A stretch of 14,089 bases of DNA from Acidobacteriota bacterium (GTDB lineage Bacteria; Acidobacteriota; Blastocatellia; Pyrinomonadales; Pyrinomonadaceae), in contig JAEZJR010000341.1 in NCBI GenBank assembly GCA_023415725.1, positions 1 to 14,089 of the forward strand, written 5' to 3'. Position numbers and translations under genes: made by a program. Below the pieces are notes generated by a model. The model made no database searches. It saw only the letters and a program-made list of their open reading frames with translations, and was not told the DNA's origin. Numbering within the stretch: the first letter of the stretch is position 1; every line of letters starts with the position of its first letter. Below are positions 1 to 6,827 of the stretch, one piece after another.

Positions 1-294
1 ACCGAGTACCTTGTTTACGAGGCTTATGAGTCGATGGCGATCAAGGAAATGCGGAAGCTGATCGAAAAAGCAAAGACCGATTTTGAGATCTCGCACGTCG
101 GCATCGTACATCGCCTCGGCAAACTAGAGATCGGCGAGACGAGCGTCGTCATCTCCGTAGCCGCGCCGCACAGAAAAGCAGCGTTCGCGGCGTGCGAGTG
201 GATCATTCGAGAACTAAAACGCACCGTTCCGATCTGGAAAAAGGAAGTCTATGCTGATGGGGAAGTCTGGATCGAGGGCGATGCAGCACCGTGA
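1..294 (+). CDS. moaE: Molybdopterin synthase catalytic (large) subunit MoaE, 5'-truncated by window edge
   Basis: MoaE is the large subunit of molybdopterin synthase. With the thiocarboxylated MoaD it inserts the two dithiolene sulfurs into cyclic pyranopterin monophosphate in molybdenum cofactor synthesis. The frame is open from base 1, and the codons before the first in-window ATG (position 34) read TEYLVYEAYES, which matches the conserved stretch before MAIKEM in this family. The gene therefore starts upstream of the window. Family features visible in order are the stretch around HRLGKLEIGE, the segment VISVAAPHRKAAFAACEW, and the C-terminal signature VPIWKKE followed by GEVWIEG, which carries the conserved active-site lysines. 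The C-terminus is complete. The next gene starts 48 bases downstream on the same strand. MoaD is not visible and could lie upstream. The identification is firm. Confidence 0.93.
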   Translation, partial: TEYLVYEAYESMAIKEMRKLIEKAKTDFEISHVGIVHRLGKLEIGETSVVISVAAPHRKAAFAACEWIIRELKRTVPIWKKEVYADGEVWIEGDAAP

Positions 295-342
295 TATGAT
301 TCCGGGCACTCGGTACGCGTAAAGGCCGGAGGCTTAACAGTA

Positions 343-969
343 ATGAAAAGACCGATCTTTTTGCTCGTCACGCTGGCGTTCGCCGCGGTATTCGTAAATG
401 CCCAGGCCCCCCAACCGTTGGCCAACTCCGCCTCCGAAGCCCCGATCGAACAGGTGATGATCCACCCGCTTTTCAAGGTGCATTATTCCTGCAGCGAGCA
501 CTGGGAAGGTCAACTGCCGTACCCCGGCGATGCGCTCGGGACCGATTGCATCATATACTCCGGGCTCGCGGCGGACGGAAGATCCGGTTTTGTGCGGGCG
601 TTCAGGACTGACGGCCTGACGAACGAGGATTGGTACGGCTGGGGTGAGACGGTGCTCGCTCCTTTCGATGCGACCGTCGAGAAGATCAACATCAACCCGA
701 TCGTCAATAAGCCCGGCCAGTTAGGCAAGCCGCCCGCGAGCTTCGTCGTCTTCAAGCATGCCGACGGCACGATGGTGCTGATCGCACACGTGGCCGACGT
801 ATCCGTGAAGGAAGGCGACACCGTCAAAGCCGGGCAGCCATTCGCCAAGGTCGGCAATAACGGCTACGGCCGTGCGCCTCACATCCACGTCGGCGGATGG
901 CGGGGCAAAACGCCGTTACAGATCCGGTTCGACCTGCGTGCGATGGGCAAGCTGCAGAAGAAGAGCTAA
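343..969 (+). CDS. Secreted M23-like (LytM/duplicated hybrid fold) peptidase domain protein, possibly inactive
   Basis: The 208-residue product has a signal peptide of about 20 residues (charged MKR, hydrophobic core, VNA-QA cleavage site), so it is exported. The C-terminal half resembles the M23 endopeptidase barrel that cleaves peptidoglycan cross-bridges. A metal-ligand His lies at 149 in the segment LIAHV, a lipoyl-like turn KEGDTVKAGQPFAKVGN follows, and the HxH motif is at H180/H182 (APHIHVGGW). The usual first ligand pair HxxxD is incomplete: the segment GDALGTDC has Asp68, but Ala stands where His is expected four residues earlier. The protein may therefore be a non-catalytic or divergent M23 member. 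A GGAGG ribosome site at 328-332 supports the ATG at 343. The stop codon overlaps the stop of the convergent HD gene. The fold is fairly sure and the activity is not. Confidence 0.75.
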   Translation: MKRPIFLLVTLAFAAVFVNAQAPQPLANSASEAPIEQVMIHPLFKVHYSCSEHWEGQLPYPGDALGTDCIIYSGLAADGRSGFVRAFRTDGLTNEDWYGWGETVLAPFDATVEKININPIVNKPGQLGKPPASFVVFKHADGTMVLIAHVADVSVKEGDTVKAGQPFAKVGNNGYGRAPHIHVGGWRGKTPLQIRFDLRAMGKLQKKS

Positions 970-1526
970 GCCGCCGCGACCTTCGCTCTCGCCCGTTCGA
1001 CCAGCTTGTCGAAATGTTCCTCGAGCGGACCATTCACCCCGCGGAGCCCAGCAGCAACCGACACTCCCCACTCTATATATTCAAGCCGCCTTTCGACGGA
1101 CCAGTCCGCCGGAGGGCTGTTCGTGATGTCGTTTATGTTGCTGATCTTGTCGGCGAGCTTGACGATCTTCGCTCCGGTTGAAAGGTGCGGTGCATGTTCG
1201 ACCTGCAGCCGCTTCCGCTCCGCCTTCGGCAGCGACTTATCGTCCGTCACCTCCATCACGAATCCGGCGACCTTCTCGCCGAATAGCTCTTCGATCTCTT
1301 CGCGCTTTACGCCGCAATCCTCAACAGTGTCGTGAAGGACCGCCGCGATCAGGATGTCGAGGTCTTCCACGCCGCCGACGTTCGCGATCAGGTTGGCCAC
1401 TTCCAGCGGATGATTTATGTAGGGTTCGCCGCGTTCTCCCTTACGCTTCTGGCCCGTATGCTTCCGGGCCGCAAAGCTCGCGGCATGCAGTAGGTTATTC
1501 AGGTTATTCACATTCCAGTTTGCCAC
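966..1526 (-). CDS. Stand-alone HD-domain hydrolase, MESH1/SpoT-like (ppGpp hydrolase family)
   Basis: The 186-residue protein consists of a single HD domain of the family that includes the SpoT/RelA hydrolase domain and metazoan MESH1. Those enzymes remove the 3'-pyrophosphate from (p)ppGpp using Mn2+. The expected metal ligands are visible: His39 in YINHP, His65-Asp66 in AVLHDTVED, and Asp126 in VKLADKISN. Glu69-Asp70 follow the HD pair, as in the hydrolase-active members. No synthetase, TGS or ACT domain is present, so this is a small alarmone hydrolase-type protein rather than a long RSH. The start appears to be GTG at 1526; no clear Shine-Dalgarno precedes it, and a second in-frame GTG follows at 1511. 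The gene is convergent with the M23-like gene and shares stop-codon bases with it. The family is firm; ppGpp as the substrate is inferred from homology. Confidence 0.85.
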   Translation of the reverse strand: MANWNVNNLNNLLHAASFAARKHTGQKRKGERGEPYINHPLEVANLIANVGGVEDLDILIAAVLHDTVEDCGVKREEIEELFGEKVAGFVMEVTDDKSLPKAERKRLQVEHAPHLSTGAKIVKLADKISNINDITNSPPADWSVERRLEYIEWGVSVAAGLRGVNGPLEEHFDKLVERARAKVAAA

Positions 1527-1551
1527 AACACTTTAAAACTTCAAGAGAAAT

Positions 1552-1641
1552 CTCCGTGCCCTTGGTGTCTTGTCTCTGTGAACTTTGTGTGAAAATTCTT
1601 AACACAAAGAACACGAAGCTGAAGACACAAAGGGCACGGAG
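1552..1641. repeat. Imperfect inverted repeat with 9-nt periodic CAC-rich words
   Basis: Two arms of about 39-40 bases (1552-1590 and 1602-1641) are near reverse complements around a short AT-rich centre. Outer ends are CTCCGTGCCCTT and AAGGGCACGGAG. Each arm is made of nonamer-like words of the form NNCACRRAG (for example AACACAAAG, AACACGAAG, GACACAAAG, GGCACGGAG). A third partial word, CCGTGCCCTT at 1651-1660, can pair with GGGCACGG at 1632-1639 to form an alternative 8-bp hairpin just past the stop of the S55 gene. On the minus strand this hairpin is followed by TTTGTGTCTTC, so it might help terminate that gene. The element resembles the one at 6701-6819. It sits between the HD gene start and the S55 gene stop. 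Confidence 0.75.
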
Positions 1642-1680
1642 GGTTTGTCCCCGTGCCCTTCACATTTGTTAGGAATCAAG

Positions 1681-3594
1681 CTACTTGACCACTTCGATCG
1701 CCAGCGACTGCTGCCCGCTGATGATCATCTCGGCGGGCGGCAGTGCCTGTTCGAGCACGATCGTGTTGACGACCGGTTTCACCCCTCCGGTGATGCGGTC
1801 GTTGTTGAGGGTCGCCATCACCGAAGGCGGCAGGTTCGGCATCTCGTTCGCTCCTATCACGACGCCCGTGCTCGGACGCGAAGCGACAAGGTAAAGACGG
1901 TCGCTCGACTTCAGCTTGTTGATCATCGATATCAGTTCACCGAGCGTCTTCGGCACGAAGTGCTGTATCGCCGATTCCTTTTGCGCCTGGTTGCCGTCGC
2001 CGACCATGATGGTGAACCTGCCCTCGGGCGTTTCCGCCGGGATCGTCAACGGGATGCGCTGGATGAACACCTTGCCCGAAGCCGTGCGGGCGAACGCCTG
2101 CACCTCCACAGTTTGCCCGGGGCGGACCGTTGCCTTGTCGATCGCCAATCGATCGAGCACCGCCGTCTGAGTGCCGTCAACCGAGTCGATATCGATCGTT
2201 ATCCCGCCGATGCTCATCTCGTCGAAGCGGCTGCGGATAAGTGCGCTTACCGGCCCAACGATCGAGCCCGCCGCCATCTGCTGCGCTTGCTGGCCTGCGA
2301 ATTTCCGCTCGATCAGGACGGAATCGTTTCCTTTAACGTCGATCTTCCCCTTGATGGAGATCGTGGTATCGCCAAGAGCCCGCTCCTGCGCCGTGACGGC
2401 ATTGTAGATGCTTATGTTCAGCAGCAGCGGGGTGAGGAACTCATCACGAGCGACCTCGAAATTTAGAGTTTCTTTTCCGCCGCGGCTGGTATTTACGTTC
2501 AACCGCACCGGGATCATCGTCGGGGCTTTCCCGAGTTTCCCGAAAACGCCGGTCGCTCGATCCTGCGTCATCGAGCCCACCATCGCGTCCGGCACGGACA
2601 TCTTGAATGAGTTATTGATGTTCGGGATCACCGTCACCACGTGCGACTCCGACATCGGCAGGTCCGACGAACCGAGACCGAGAAACGGGTGCCCGAAGGC
2701 GTAGATCTTTTCTCCGTCGCGAAGCGTTACCGTGCCCGCTGCCGCGAGGCTGATGTCGCCGCGGGTCAGCTGCATTGAGACGGAATCACCTCCCAAAAGC
2801 GTGGTCGCGTCGGCCTGCTTCATTGGTGCGATCGGGGCCGTACCGCCCACTGCTGCAACCGGCAAAAGGCCCGCTTGCATCAGTTGAGGCGCGAAATGGT
2901 TCAGCGTCTCCTGCGAGATCCCGTTGAACGTCACAGGCGTCGCGATGCGCTGGAATGTCTGCCCCGCCACCGCCATCAAGGCCGAATTTTGAGACATGCC
3001 GGTCAGGACACCACTCGACGCTTGCACCTTCGGTAATCCGAAGACCCCGTCCGCAGATGCGAGTTCTGCGAAAGAAACCACCCTCGGCTCACGCGCGAGA
3101 TTCCGGCTCGGTTGTTTCTCTTCGAAGATCGTGATCATCTGCTCTATCGGAGTGATCCCTGCGATCGCCTCTTTGGAGAAAGGGAAGCTGTACGAGATCG
3201 CACCGACGAGCTTGCCGTTGACATAAACCGGCGAACCCGACATTCCGGCGAACACCGCTGTGCGGTCAGCCCCGCCGCCGCTGATCTTCCCCACGATCAT
3301 GTCCTGTCTCGGCCCGATCCCGCCCGGCACCACGCCGAGGATCTCCACCTTGAACTCCTCCGGCTCGGTCCCGCGGAACACCGTCCGGGCCGTCCCCTGC
3401 ATCCCTTCCTTCACTTCCGAAAGCGGAAGAAACGTGGCCGAAGCGGCGGATTTGCCCGCCGATGCCGCCGTCGTGCTCGGCATTTGAGCGCCGGTCACAC
3501 CCGTAAGTACAGCGAACAGAGCGATTAGCCCAAACAAGCGTGTTGAACAGTGTTTCACAAATTTCTTCCTCAAAACTGCCGAATATGGTAGCAT
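1681..3594 (-). CDS. Secreted SpoIVB peptidase S55 domain-containing protein
   Basis: The 637-residue product has a signal peptide or membrane anchor (basic n-region to about residue 19, hydrophobic stretch to about 34, GVTGAQ cleavage-like site). Residues about 55-150 match the SpoIVB S55 serine peptidase domain: LPLSEVKEGMQGTARTVF, then EFKVEILGVVPG, and the nucleophile loop GMSGSPVY at 117-124 (Ser119 or Ser121), followed by NGKLVGAISYSFPF. A second conserved block, YAFGHPFLGLGSSDLPM, starts near residue 298 and contains His302. The C-terminal part (about 470-540) looks like a beta-sandwich. B. subtilis SpoIVB activates sigma-K processing during sporulation, but nothing sporulation-related is visible here. 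Such long proteins are common in non-sporulating Acidobacteriota, where I know of no established role. The ATG start at 3594 is preceded by a weak AAGGTAAG. Confidence 0.85.
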   Translation of the reverse strand: MLPYSAVLRKKFVKHCSTRLFGLIALFAVLTGVTGAQMPSTTAASAGKSAASATFLPLSEVKEGMQGTARTVFRGTEPEEFKVEILGVVPGGIGPRQDMIVGKISGGGADRTAVFAGMSGSPVYVNGKLVGAISYSFPFSKEAIAGITPIEQMITIFEEKQPSRNLAREPRVVSFAELASADGVFGLPKVQASSGVLTGMSQNSALMAVAGQTFQRIATPVTFNGISQETLNHFAPQLMQAGLLPVAAVGGTAPIAPMKQADATTLLGGDSVSMQLTRGDISLAAAGTVTLRDGEKIYAFGHPFLGLGSSDLPMSESHVVTVIPNINNSFKMSVPDAMVGSMTQDRATGVFGKLGKAPTMIPVRLNVNTSRGGKETLNFEVARDEFLTPLLLNISIYNAVTAQERALGDTTISIKGKIDVKGNDSVLIERKFAGQQAQQMAAGSIVGPVSALIRSRFDEMSIGGITIDIDSVDGTQTAVLDRLAIDKATVRPGQTVEVQAFARTASGKVFIQRIPLTIPAETPEGRFTIMVGDGNQAQKESAIQHFVPKTLGELISMINKLKSSDRLYLVASRPSTGVVIGANEMPNLPPSVMATLNNDRITGGVKPVVNTIVLEQALPPAEMIISGQQSLAIEVVK

Positions 3595-3698
3595 TTTAGG
3601 TGACTTACCTTGAAGCCTTTTTCCTTAAGGGCTTTACACAATAAGAATCTCGCACAAGATTCCCGGTTGTCCCCGAAACTTCTTCTCCAATTTCCGCC

Positions 3699-4664
3699 AT
3701 GGCTAAAGTCAAGCGTCTTACAAAAAGCTTTCTACGGCTTCTACTCCCAATAGTTGTACTTCTGGTGGTTGCGACCGCGGCCGCATCGGTCTGGCTCGTG
3801 CACGAAACGTCCCACCCGATACACCTCGGCTACCTCGTAACACCGGAGAAGTACGGCATGCTCAGCTCGCGCGGGGCACAAGTCACCGACGAAAGCTGGC
3901 CCGCTCGCGACGGCTTCATGCAGAAGGGGTGGCTGCTTCGCGGCTCCCCGAACCTGCCGGCGATCATCCTGCTCCACAAATACGGAGCGAACCGATCGCA
4001 CATGCTCAATCTTGGGGTGAAACTCAACGAAGCGACCAACTTCACCGTCCTAATGCCAGACCTCCGCGGCCACGGAGCCGACGGGGCGGACAAGAAATGC
4101 ACGTTCGGCGGCTGCGAGTCGGAAGACGTGACCGCGATGTTGGATTATCTGAAGGGATTGAAAACTCCGGAAGGCTTCCAACTTATCGGCGGTGATATCG
4201 GTATCTACGGTCTCGAGATGGGTGCACTTTCCGCCCTTTCTACCGCGGTTGCGAATCCTGACGTGAAGGCTCTCGCACTCGACTCGGTGCCGGCGGACTC
4301 CGACGCGATGCTCGCATCCGTGATCGAACGCCGCTTCCCGTTCGCCAGCGGTGTCACCACCAAGTTCGGCCAAATGGGTACCTACGCTTATTTCTATGAC
4401 AGCTGCTACAACCGCGTCCCAGCCTGCGAATTGGCGAAGCAGCTTCAAAACCGCAGCGTCCTTTTGCTTGCCGGGGTCGACGCTCGCGACTTCCAGGAAT
4501 CCACCTCGAAGCTGAGCAAATGCCTGCCGAATTCGGTGAAGCTCGATTCGAAAACGGATCTCAGCCCTTCCGGGATGGGCATCCTCAACGCCTCGATCGA
4601 AACTTCCGAGGCCTACGATCAACGGATCATCGACTTCTTCCGCAACTCCTTCGCGCAGCAATAG
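3699..4664 (+). CDS. Membrane-anchored alpha/beta-hydrolase-fold protein lacking the nucleophile Ser
   Basis: The 321-residue protein has one N-terminal transmembrane segment (about 11-34, preceded by a basic MAKVKRLTK), so it is probably anchored with an outside domain. The rest follows the alpha/beta-hydrolase order. A beta-strand with the oxyanion-type loop AIILLHKYGANRSHM lies at about 88-102, VLMPDLRGHGADG at about 117-129, and the elbow IGIYGLEMGALSAL at about 167-180. The canonical Gly-x-Ser-x-Gly reads Gly171-Leu-Glu173-Met-Gly175, with GAG at the central codon. The segment LLLAGVDARDF corresponds to the acid strand, but no obvious His follows in the region where the triad His is expected. 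The protein is therefore probably a pseudoenzyme or uses different chemistry. Several Cys (134, 139 and others further on) could form disulfides. It ends 3 bases before the convergent Lon-domain gene. No Shine-Dalgarno is visible at the ATG. Confidence 0.75.
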   Translation: MAKVKRLTKSFLRLLLPIVVLLVVATAAASVWLVHETSHPIHLGYLVTPEKYGMLSSRGAQVTDESWPARDGFMQKGWLLRGSPNLPAIILLHKYGANRSHMLNLGVKLNEATNFTVLMPDLRGHGADGADKKCTFGGCESEDVTAMLDYLKGLKTPEGFQLIGGDIGIYGLEMGALSALSTAVANPDVKALALDSVPADSDAMLASVIERRFPFASGVTTKFGQMGTYAYFYDSCYNRVPACELAKQLQNRSVLLLAGVDARDFQESTSKLSKCLPNSVKLDSKTDLSPSGMGILNASIETSEAYDQRIIDFFRNSFAQQ

Positions 4665-4667
4665 AGT

Positions 4668-5372
4668 TCATTCATCCAAATCGATCGGCTTATCGGAATG
4701 GCCGTTCTTTTGAGCAACGCTGTACAGTTCGGCGTTGCTTTCCATTTGGGTGACGGCTTGTTGAAGAATGGATTTGAGCTTGCCAAGCCGCTCCGACGTG
4801 GAGGTCATCTCGATGAACTGGGTCTTCACCTCGTTGTCGAGATTGAACGCCGCGGCGATGAGGAATGAAAGCTGTTCGGGTTCGGCACGCGGCACTTCAG
4901 GGAATCGCCCGCGATTGCCGCTCAGCGTGAACGCGGCTTTCGCGACACGCTCGAACATCACGAAGACCTCATCCGCGAGCGGTTTCAATTCTTCCTCAGG
5001 CTCCGGTTCATCTTCGAAGAAATGCACTTCAGCGCAGAAGTATGGCGTGCCCTTATCGACGTAATCCAAAAGCCGATAGCGGATCAGCCCGAACGTGAGG
5101 ATGTTCGACCGCTCGTCCGGCATAGCCTGAACTTGCCGTATCTCGGCAACGCAACCGATTGATCCGGGCTTTGGCTTCTCTTCGTACTCCGACGCCGGCT
5201 CGAACAAATTGATGCCGAACATGTTCCGCCGCAGTTCAACGTCCTTCAGCATCTGCCTGTACCGCGGCTCGAAAATATGCAGCGGCAAAAGCTCATACGG
5301 CATCAGCACGAGCGGCAGAGGGAAGATCGGCAAATGCTCGACCCCGGCGATTTTTTCGGATGCTTCGGACAT
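4668..5372 (-). CDS. LON peptidase substrate-binding (Lon N-terminal) domain protein
   Basis: The 234-residue product matches the stand-alone Lon N-terminal (PUA-like plus helical) domain family. It opens with LPIFPLPLVLMPYELLPLHIFEPRYRQML at about residues 14-42, the signature of this domain. It continues with the beta-rich segment GSIGCVAEIRQV, the SNILTFGLIRYRLL strand and a helical half ending in ERLGKLKSILQQAV. There is no AAA+ or Lon protease domain, so it cannot degrade proteins alone. A substrate-binding or adaptor role is inferred from the fold only. The ATG at 5372 is preceded by repeat sequence and no Shine-Dalgarno, and the upstream SbcD-like gene ends 45 bases before it. Co-transcription of the two is plausible. 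Confidence 0.85.
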   Translation of the reverse strand: MSEASEKIAGVEHLPIFPLPLVLMPYELLPLHIFEPRYRQMLKDVELRRNMFGINLFEPASEYEEKPKPGSIGCVAEIRQVQAMPDERSNILTFGLIRYRLLDYVDKGTPYFCAEVHFFEDEPEPEEELKPLADEVFVMFERVAKAAFTLSGNRGRFPEVPRAEPEQLSFLIAAAFNLDNEVKTQFIEMTSTSERLGKLKSILQQAVTQMESNAELYSVAQKNGHSDKPIDLDE

Positions 5373-5380
5373 TGATGAAA

Positions 5381-5450
5381 GTTCAAAGTTGAATGTTCAA
5401 GGTTCAATGTTCCGATCTCAACCTTGAACATTGAACGTTGAACCTTGAAC
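5381..5450. repeat. Inverted repeat built from GTTCAAN heptamers
   Basis: The left arm 5381-5413 reads as successive heptamers GTTCAAA, GTTGAAT, GTTCAAG, GTTCAAT. The right arm 5418-5450 is its imperfect reverse complement (TTGAACN words). By eye about 26 of 33 positions pair, with a centre of about 4 bases, so a long cruciform or RNA hairpin could form. The element lies in the junction between the SbcD-like gene and the Lon-domain gene. Its right arm supplies the last codons and the stop of the SbcD-like gene. It is distinct from the CAC-rich 9-nt repeats at 1552 and 6701. Confidence 0.75.
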
Positions 5451-6692
5451 CATTTTCAGTGCGATGAACTCCGCTATCTTCTCCGGCTCCTCGTCGCTCA
5501 AAGCAAGCCGTTTAGCGCCGATCACCGCGTCTGAGATCTCACTGACCTTCGTTTTGTAGCGATTGTCGCGGATTATCAGGTCTTCGACAACCCTGCGCTC
5601 CAGTTTCTCCCGGCTGGCGTCCTCGTCCACATCGATCGCGACCGCGTAATCGATCGGCACCGTCATGTTCTTTACGCGGATGTGCAGGGCACCGCAGACC
5701 TCCTTCGCCCGCTCGCGGATCTCCTTCAGTTCGAGCACGGAATTCGGAAATCCGAGCTGTCCTTTCAGTATTATCTCGACGATCGGGGCAGGTTTGTCCT
5801 CCTCGGGTCTGCGAGCCTCGCGGTCGATCTTTTCGAGCACCGCCGCGGTCAGGTCCTTTGTGTCCGCGTAGCCGTCCACATCGAAGGGGATTCGCTGGAA
5901 CGGCCGGTGCCTGTATTCGGTGATATGCTCCGTGCGGACGGTGTTATCGTCGTCCACTTCCACCAGGAACACCCCCCGCTTCTCGCGAAATTCCGCGATG
6001 TTCGTTACCTCGATCGAGCCCGGGTTGAACGCCCAGTTGTCGATCTCGTAATGCATATGCGTATGACCGAGCGCGACGTAATCGGTCGCCGATTTCAGCT
6101 CTTTCAATGCCGTCAGTGAAAGGGCCGGGATCGGATGAGTCTGATGCCCTTCGACGTCTGTGTGCAGCATCAGCAGGTGAAACGCTCCTTCGCGCCGGTT
6201 CTCCTTCAGAGCCTCGGTCAGCATCGGTATCGCCCAGTTCGCCGATGCACCGTACCAGTGCGATCCGAAAATCCGCGCCCGCCCGATATCGACAAAACCG
6301 CCGCAGCAGTAATCGTCATCCCAACCGGAATACCCGATCTTCCCCTCGACGTTGGCCGGCTCCAACAGATGCACCAACCGCCAGTTCGAAAGGCTGCGCA
6401 GCCACGAGTAATCGCTGTCCGTGTGTTTCTGGTCGTGGTTCCCCTCGATCGCGATCACCGGAATGCCCGCGTCCTTCATCAACTGAAGCCCCGCCACGGC
6501 GTAATTCATCGTCTCCGGCGGCACGTTCCTCTTATGGAAGAAATCCCCGCACATGATCACGAAATCGACCTCTTTGTCGATCGCGTAACGCTGCAAAACG
6601 TCGATCCATGCGTCGAAGAAATCCCTCGGACTTTCGGGCAATTGATACCGCGTGCAGCCCAAATGCACGTCCGAGATATGAAGAAATCTCAT
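5418..6692 (-). CDS. Metallophosphoesterase / DNA repair nuclease SbcD-Mre11-like
   Basis: The 424-residue protein carries the calcineurin-type phosphoesterase motifs of the SbcD/Mre11 nuclease family in order: DVH at 8-10 in FLHISDVHLG, GDFFHKR at 49-55, GNHDQ at 84-88, LMLHTDVEGH with His177, and GHTHMH at 209-214. These residues bind the two Mn2+ ions. A GSIEVT segment at about 225-230 closes the catalytic domain, and the remaining region (about 250-410) corresponds to the capping domain. SbcD normally works with the ATPase SbcC on hairpin and double-strand ends; no sbcC is visible here, so the partner is elsewhere or absent. The final residues (about MVQGSTFNVQG) are encoded by the GTTCAAN repeat. 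The ATG at 6692 has no Shine-Dalgarno. The family is firm; use of the name sbcD is not certain. Confidence 0.88.
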   Translation of the reverse strand: MRFLHISDVHLGCTRYQLPESPRDFFDAWIDVLQRYAIDKEVDFVIMCGDFFHKRNVPPETMNYAVAGLQLMKDAGIPVIAIEGNHDQKHTDSDYSWLRSLSNWRLVHLLEPANVEGKIGYSGWDDDYCCGGFVDIGRARIFGSHWYGASANWAIPMLTEALKENRREGAFHLLMLHTDVEGHQTHPIPALSLTALKELKSATDYVALGHTHMHYEIDNWAFNPGSIEVTNIAEFREKRGVFLVEVDDDNTVRTEHITEYRHRPFQRIPFDVDGYADTKDLTAAVLEKIDREARRPEEDKPAPIVEIILKGQLGFPNSVLELKEIRERAKEVCGALHIRVKNMTVPIDYAVAIDVDEDASREKLERRVVEDLIIRDNRYKTKVSEISDAVIGAKRLALSDEEPEKIAEFIALKMVQGSTFNVQG

Positions 6693-6700
6693 AGTCTTAT

Positions 6701-6819
6701 TTTACCACAGAGAGCACCGAGGACACTGAGGCTGGTTGGGTCGGAAATCGCGTTAACCTCTTGATCTGAATAGGCTTTTGCCTGATTTGCTCTGTGCTCT
6801 CTGTGTGCTCTGTGGTAAA
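6701..6819. repeat. Inverted repeat of 9-nt periodic CACAGAG words between divergent genes
   Basis: Perfect 12-base ends TTTACCACAGAG (6701-6712) and CTCTGTGGTAAA (6808-6819) continue inward as periodic words. The left arm reads ACCACAGAG, AGCACCGAG, GACACTGAG; the right arm, on the opposite strand, reads ACCACAGAG, CACACAGAG, AGCACAGAG. The centre (about 6732-6785) has no recognisable feature. The element fills nearly all the space between the start codons of the SbcD-like gene and the SDR gene, so the promoters of both must lie in or next to it. Read as protein, it gives low-complexity HRAHREHR-type translations that are not real genes. Confidence 0.8.
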
Positions 6820-6827
6820 TTCCCACC

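Noticed and set aside
1645..2466. A 273-residue open frame on the plus strand inside the S55 gene
   Set aside because: It is antisense to a gene with clear family motifs, its translation is Arg/His/Asp-rich as expected for the complement of GC-rich coding sequence, and it has no recognisable domain.
3633..3661. TTTACA followed by AAGATT as a promoter for the hydrolase-fold gene
   Set aside because: The -10 match is poor and many similar pairs occur by chance in this AT-richer gap.
4050..4661. A 203-residue minus-strand frame inside the hydrolase-fold gene
   Set aside because: Its composition is that of a shadow frame. The plus-strand frame has a transmembrane anchor and fold motifs.
5381..5450. 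GTTCAAN heptamers considered as a CRISPR array or iteron origin
   Set aside because: The units are too short, have no spacers, and occur in two inverted arms inside a gene junction. No replication initiator or cas gene is nearby.
6135..6764. A 209-residue plus-strand frame inside the SbcD-like gene
   Set aside because: It is antisense to well-conserved metallophosphoesterase motifs, runs into the periodic repeat, and has no domain pattern.
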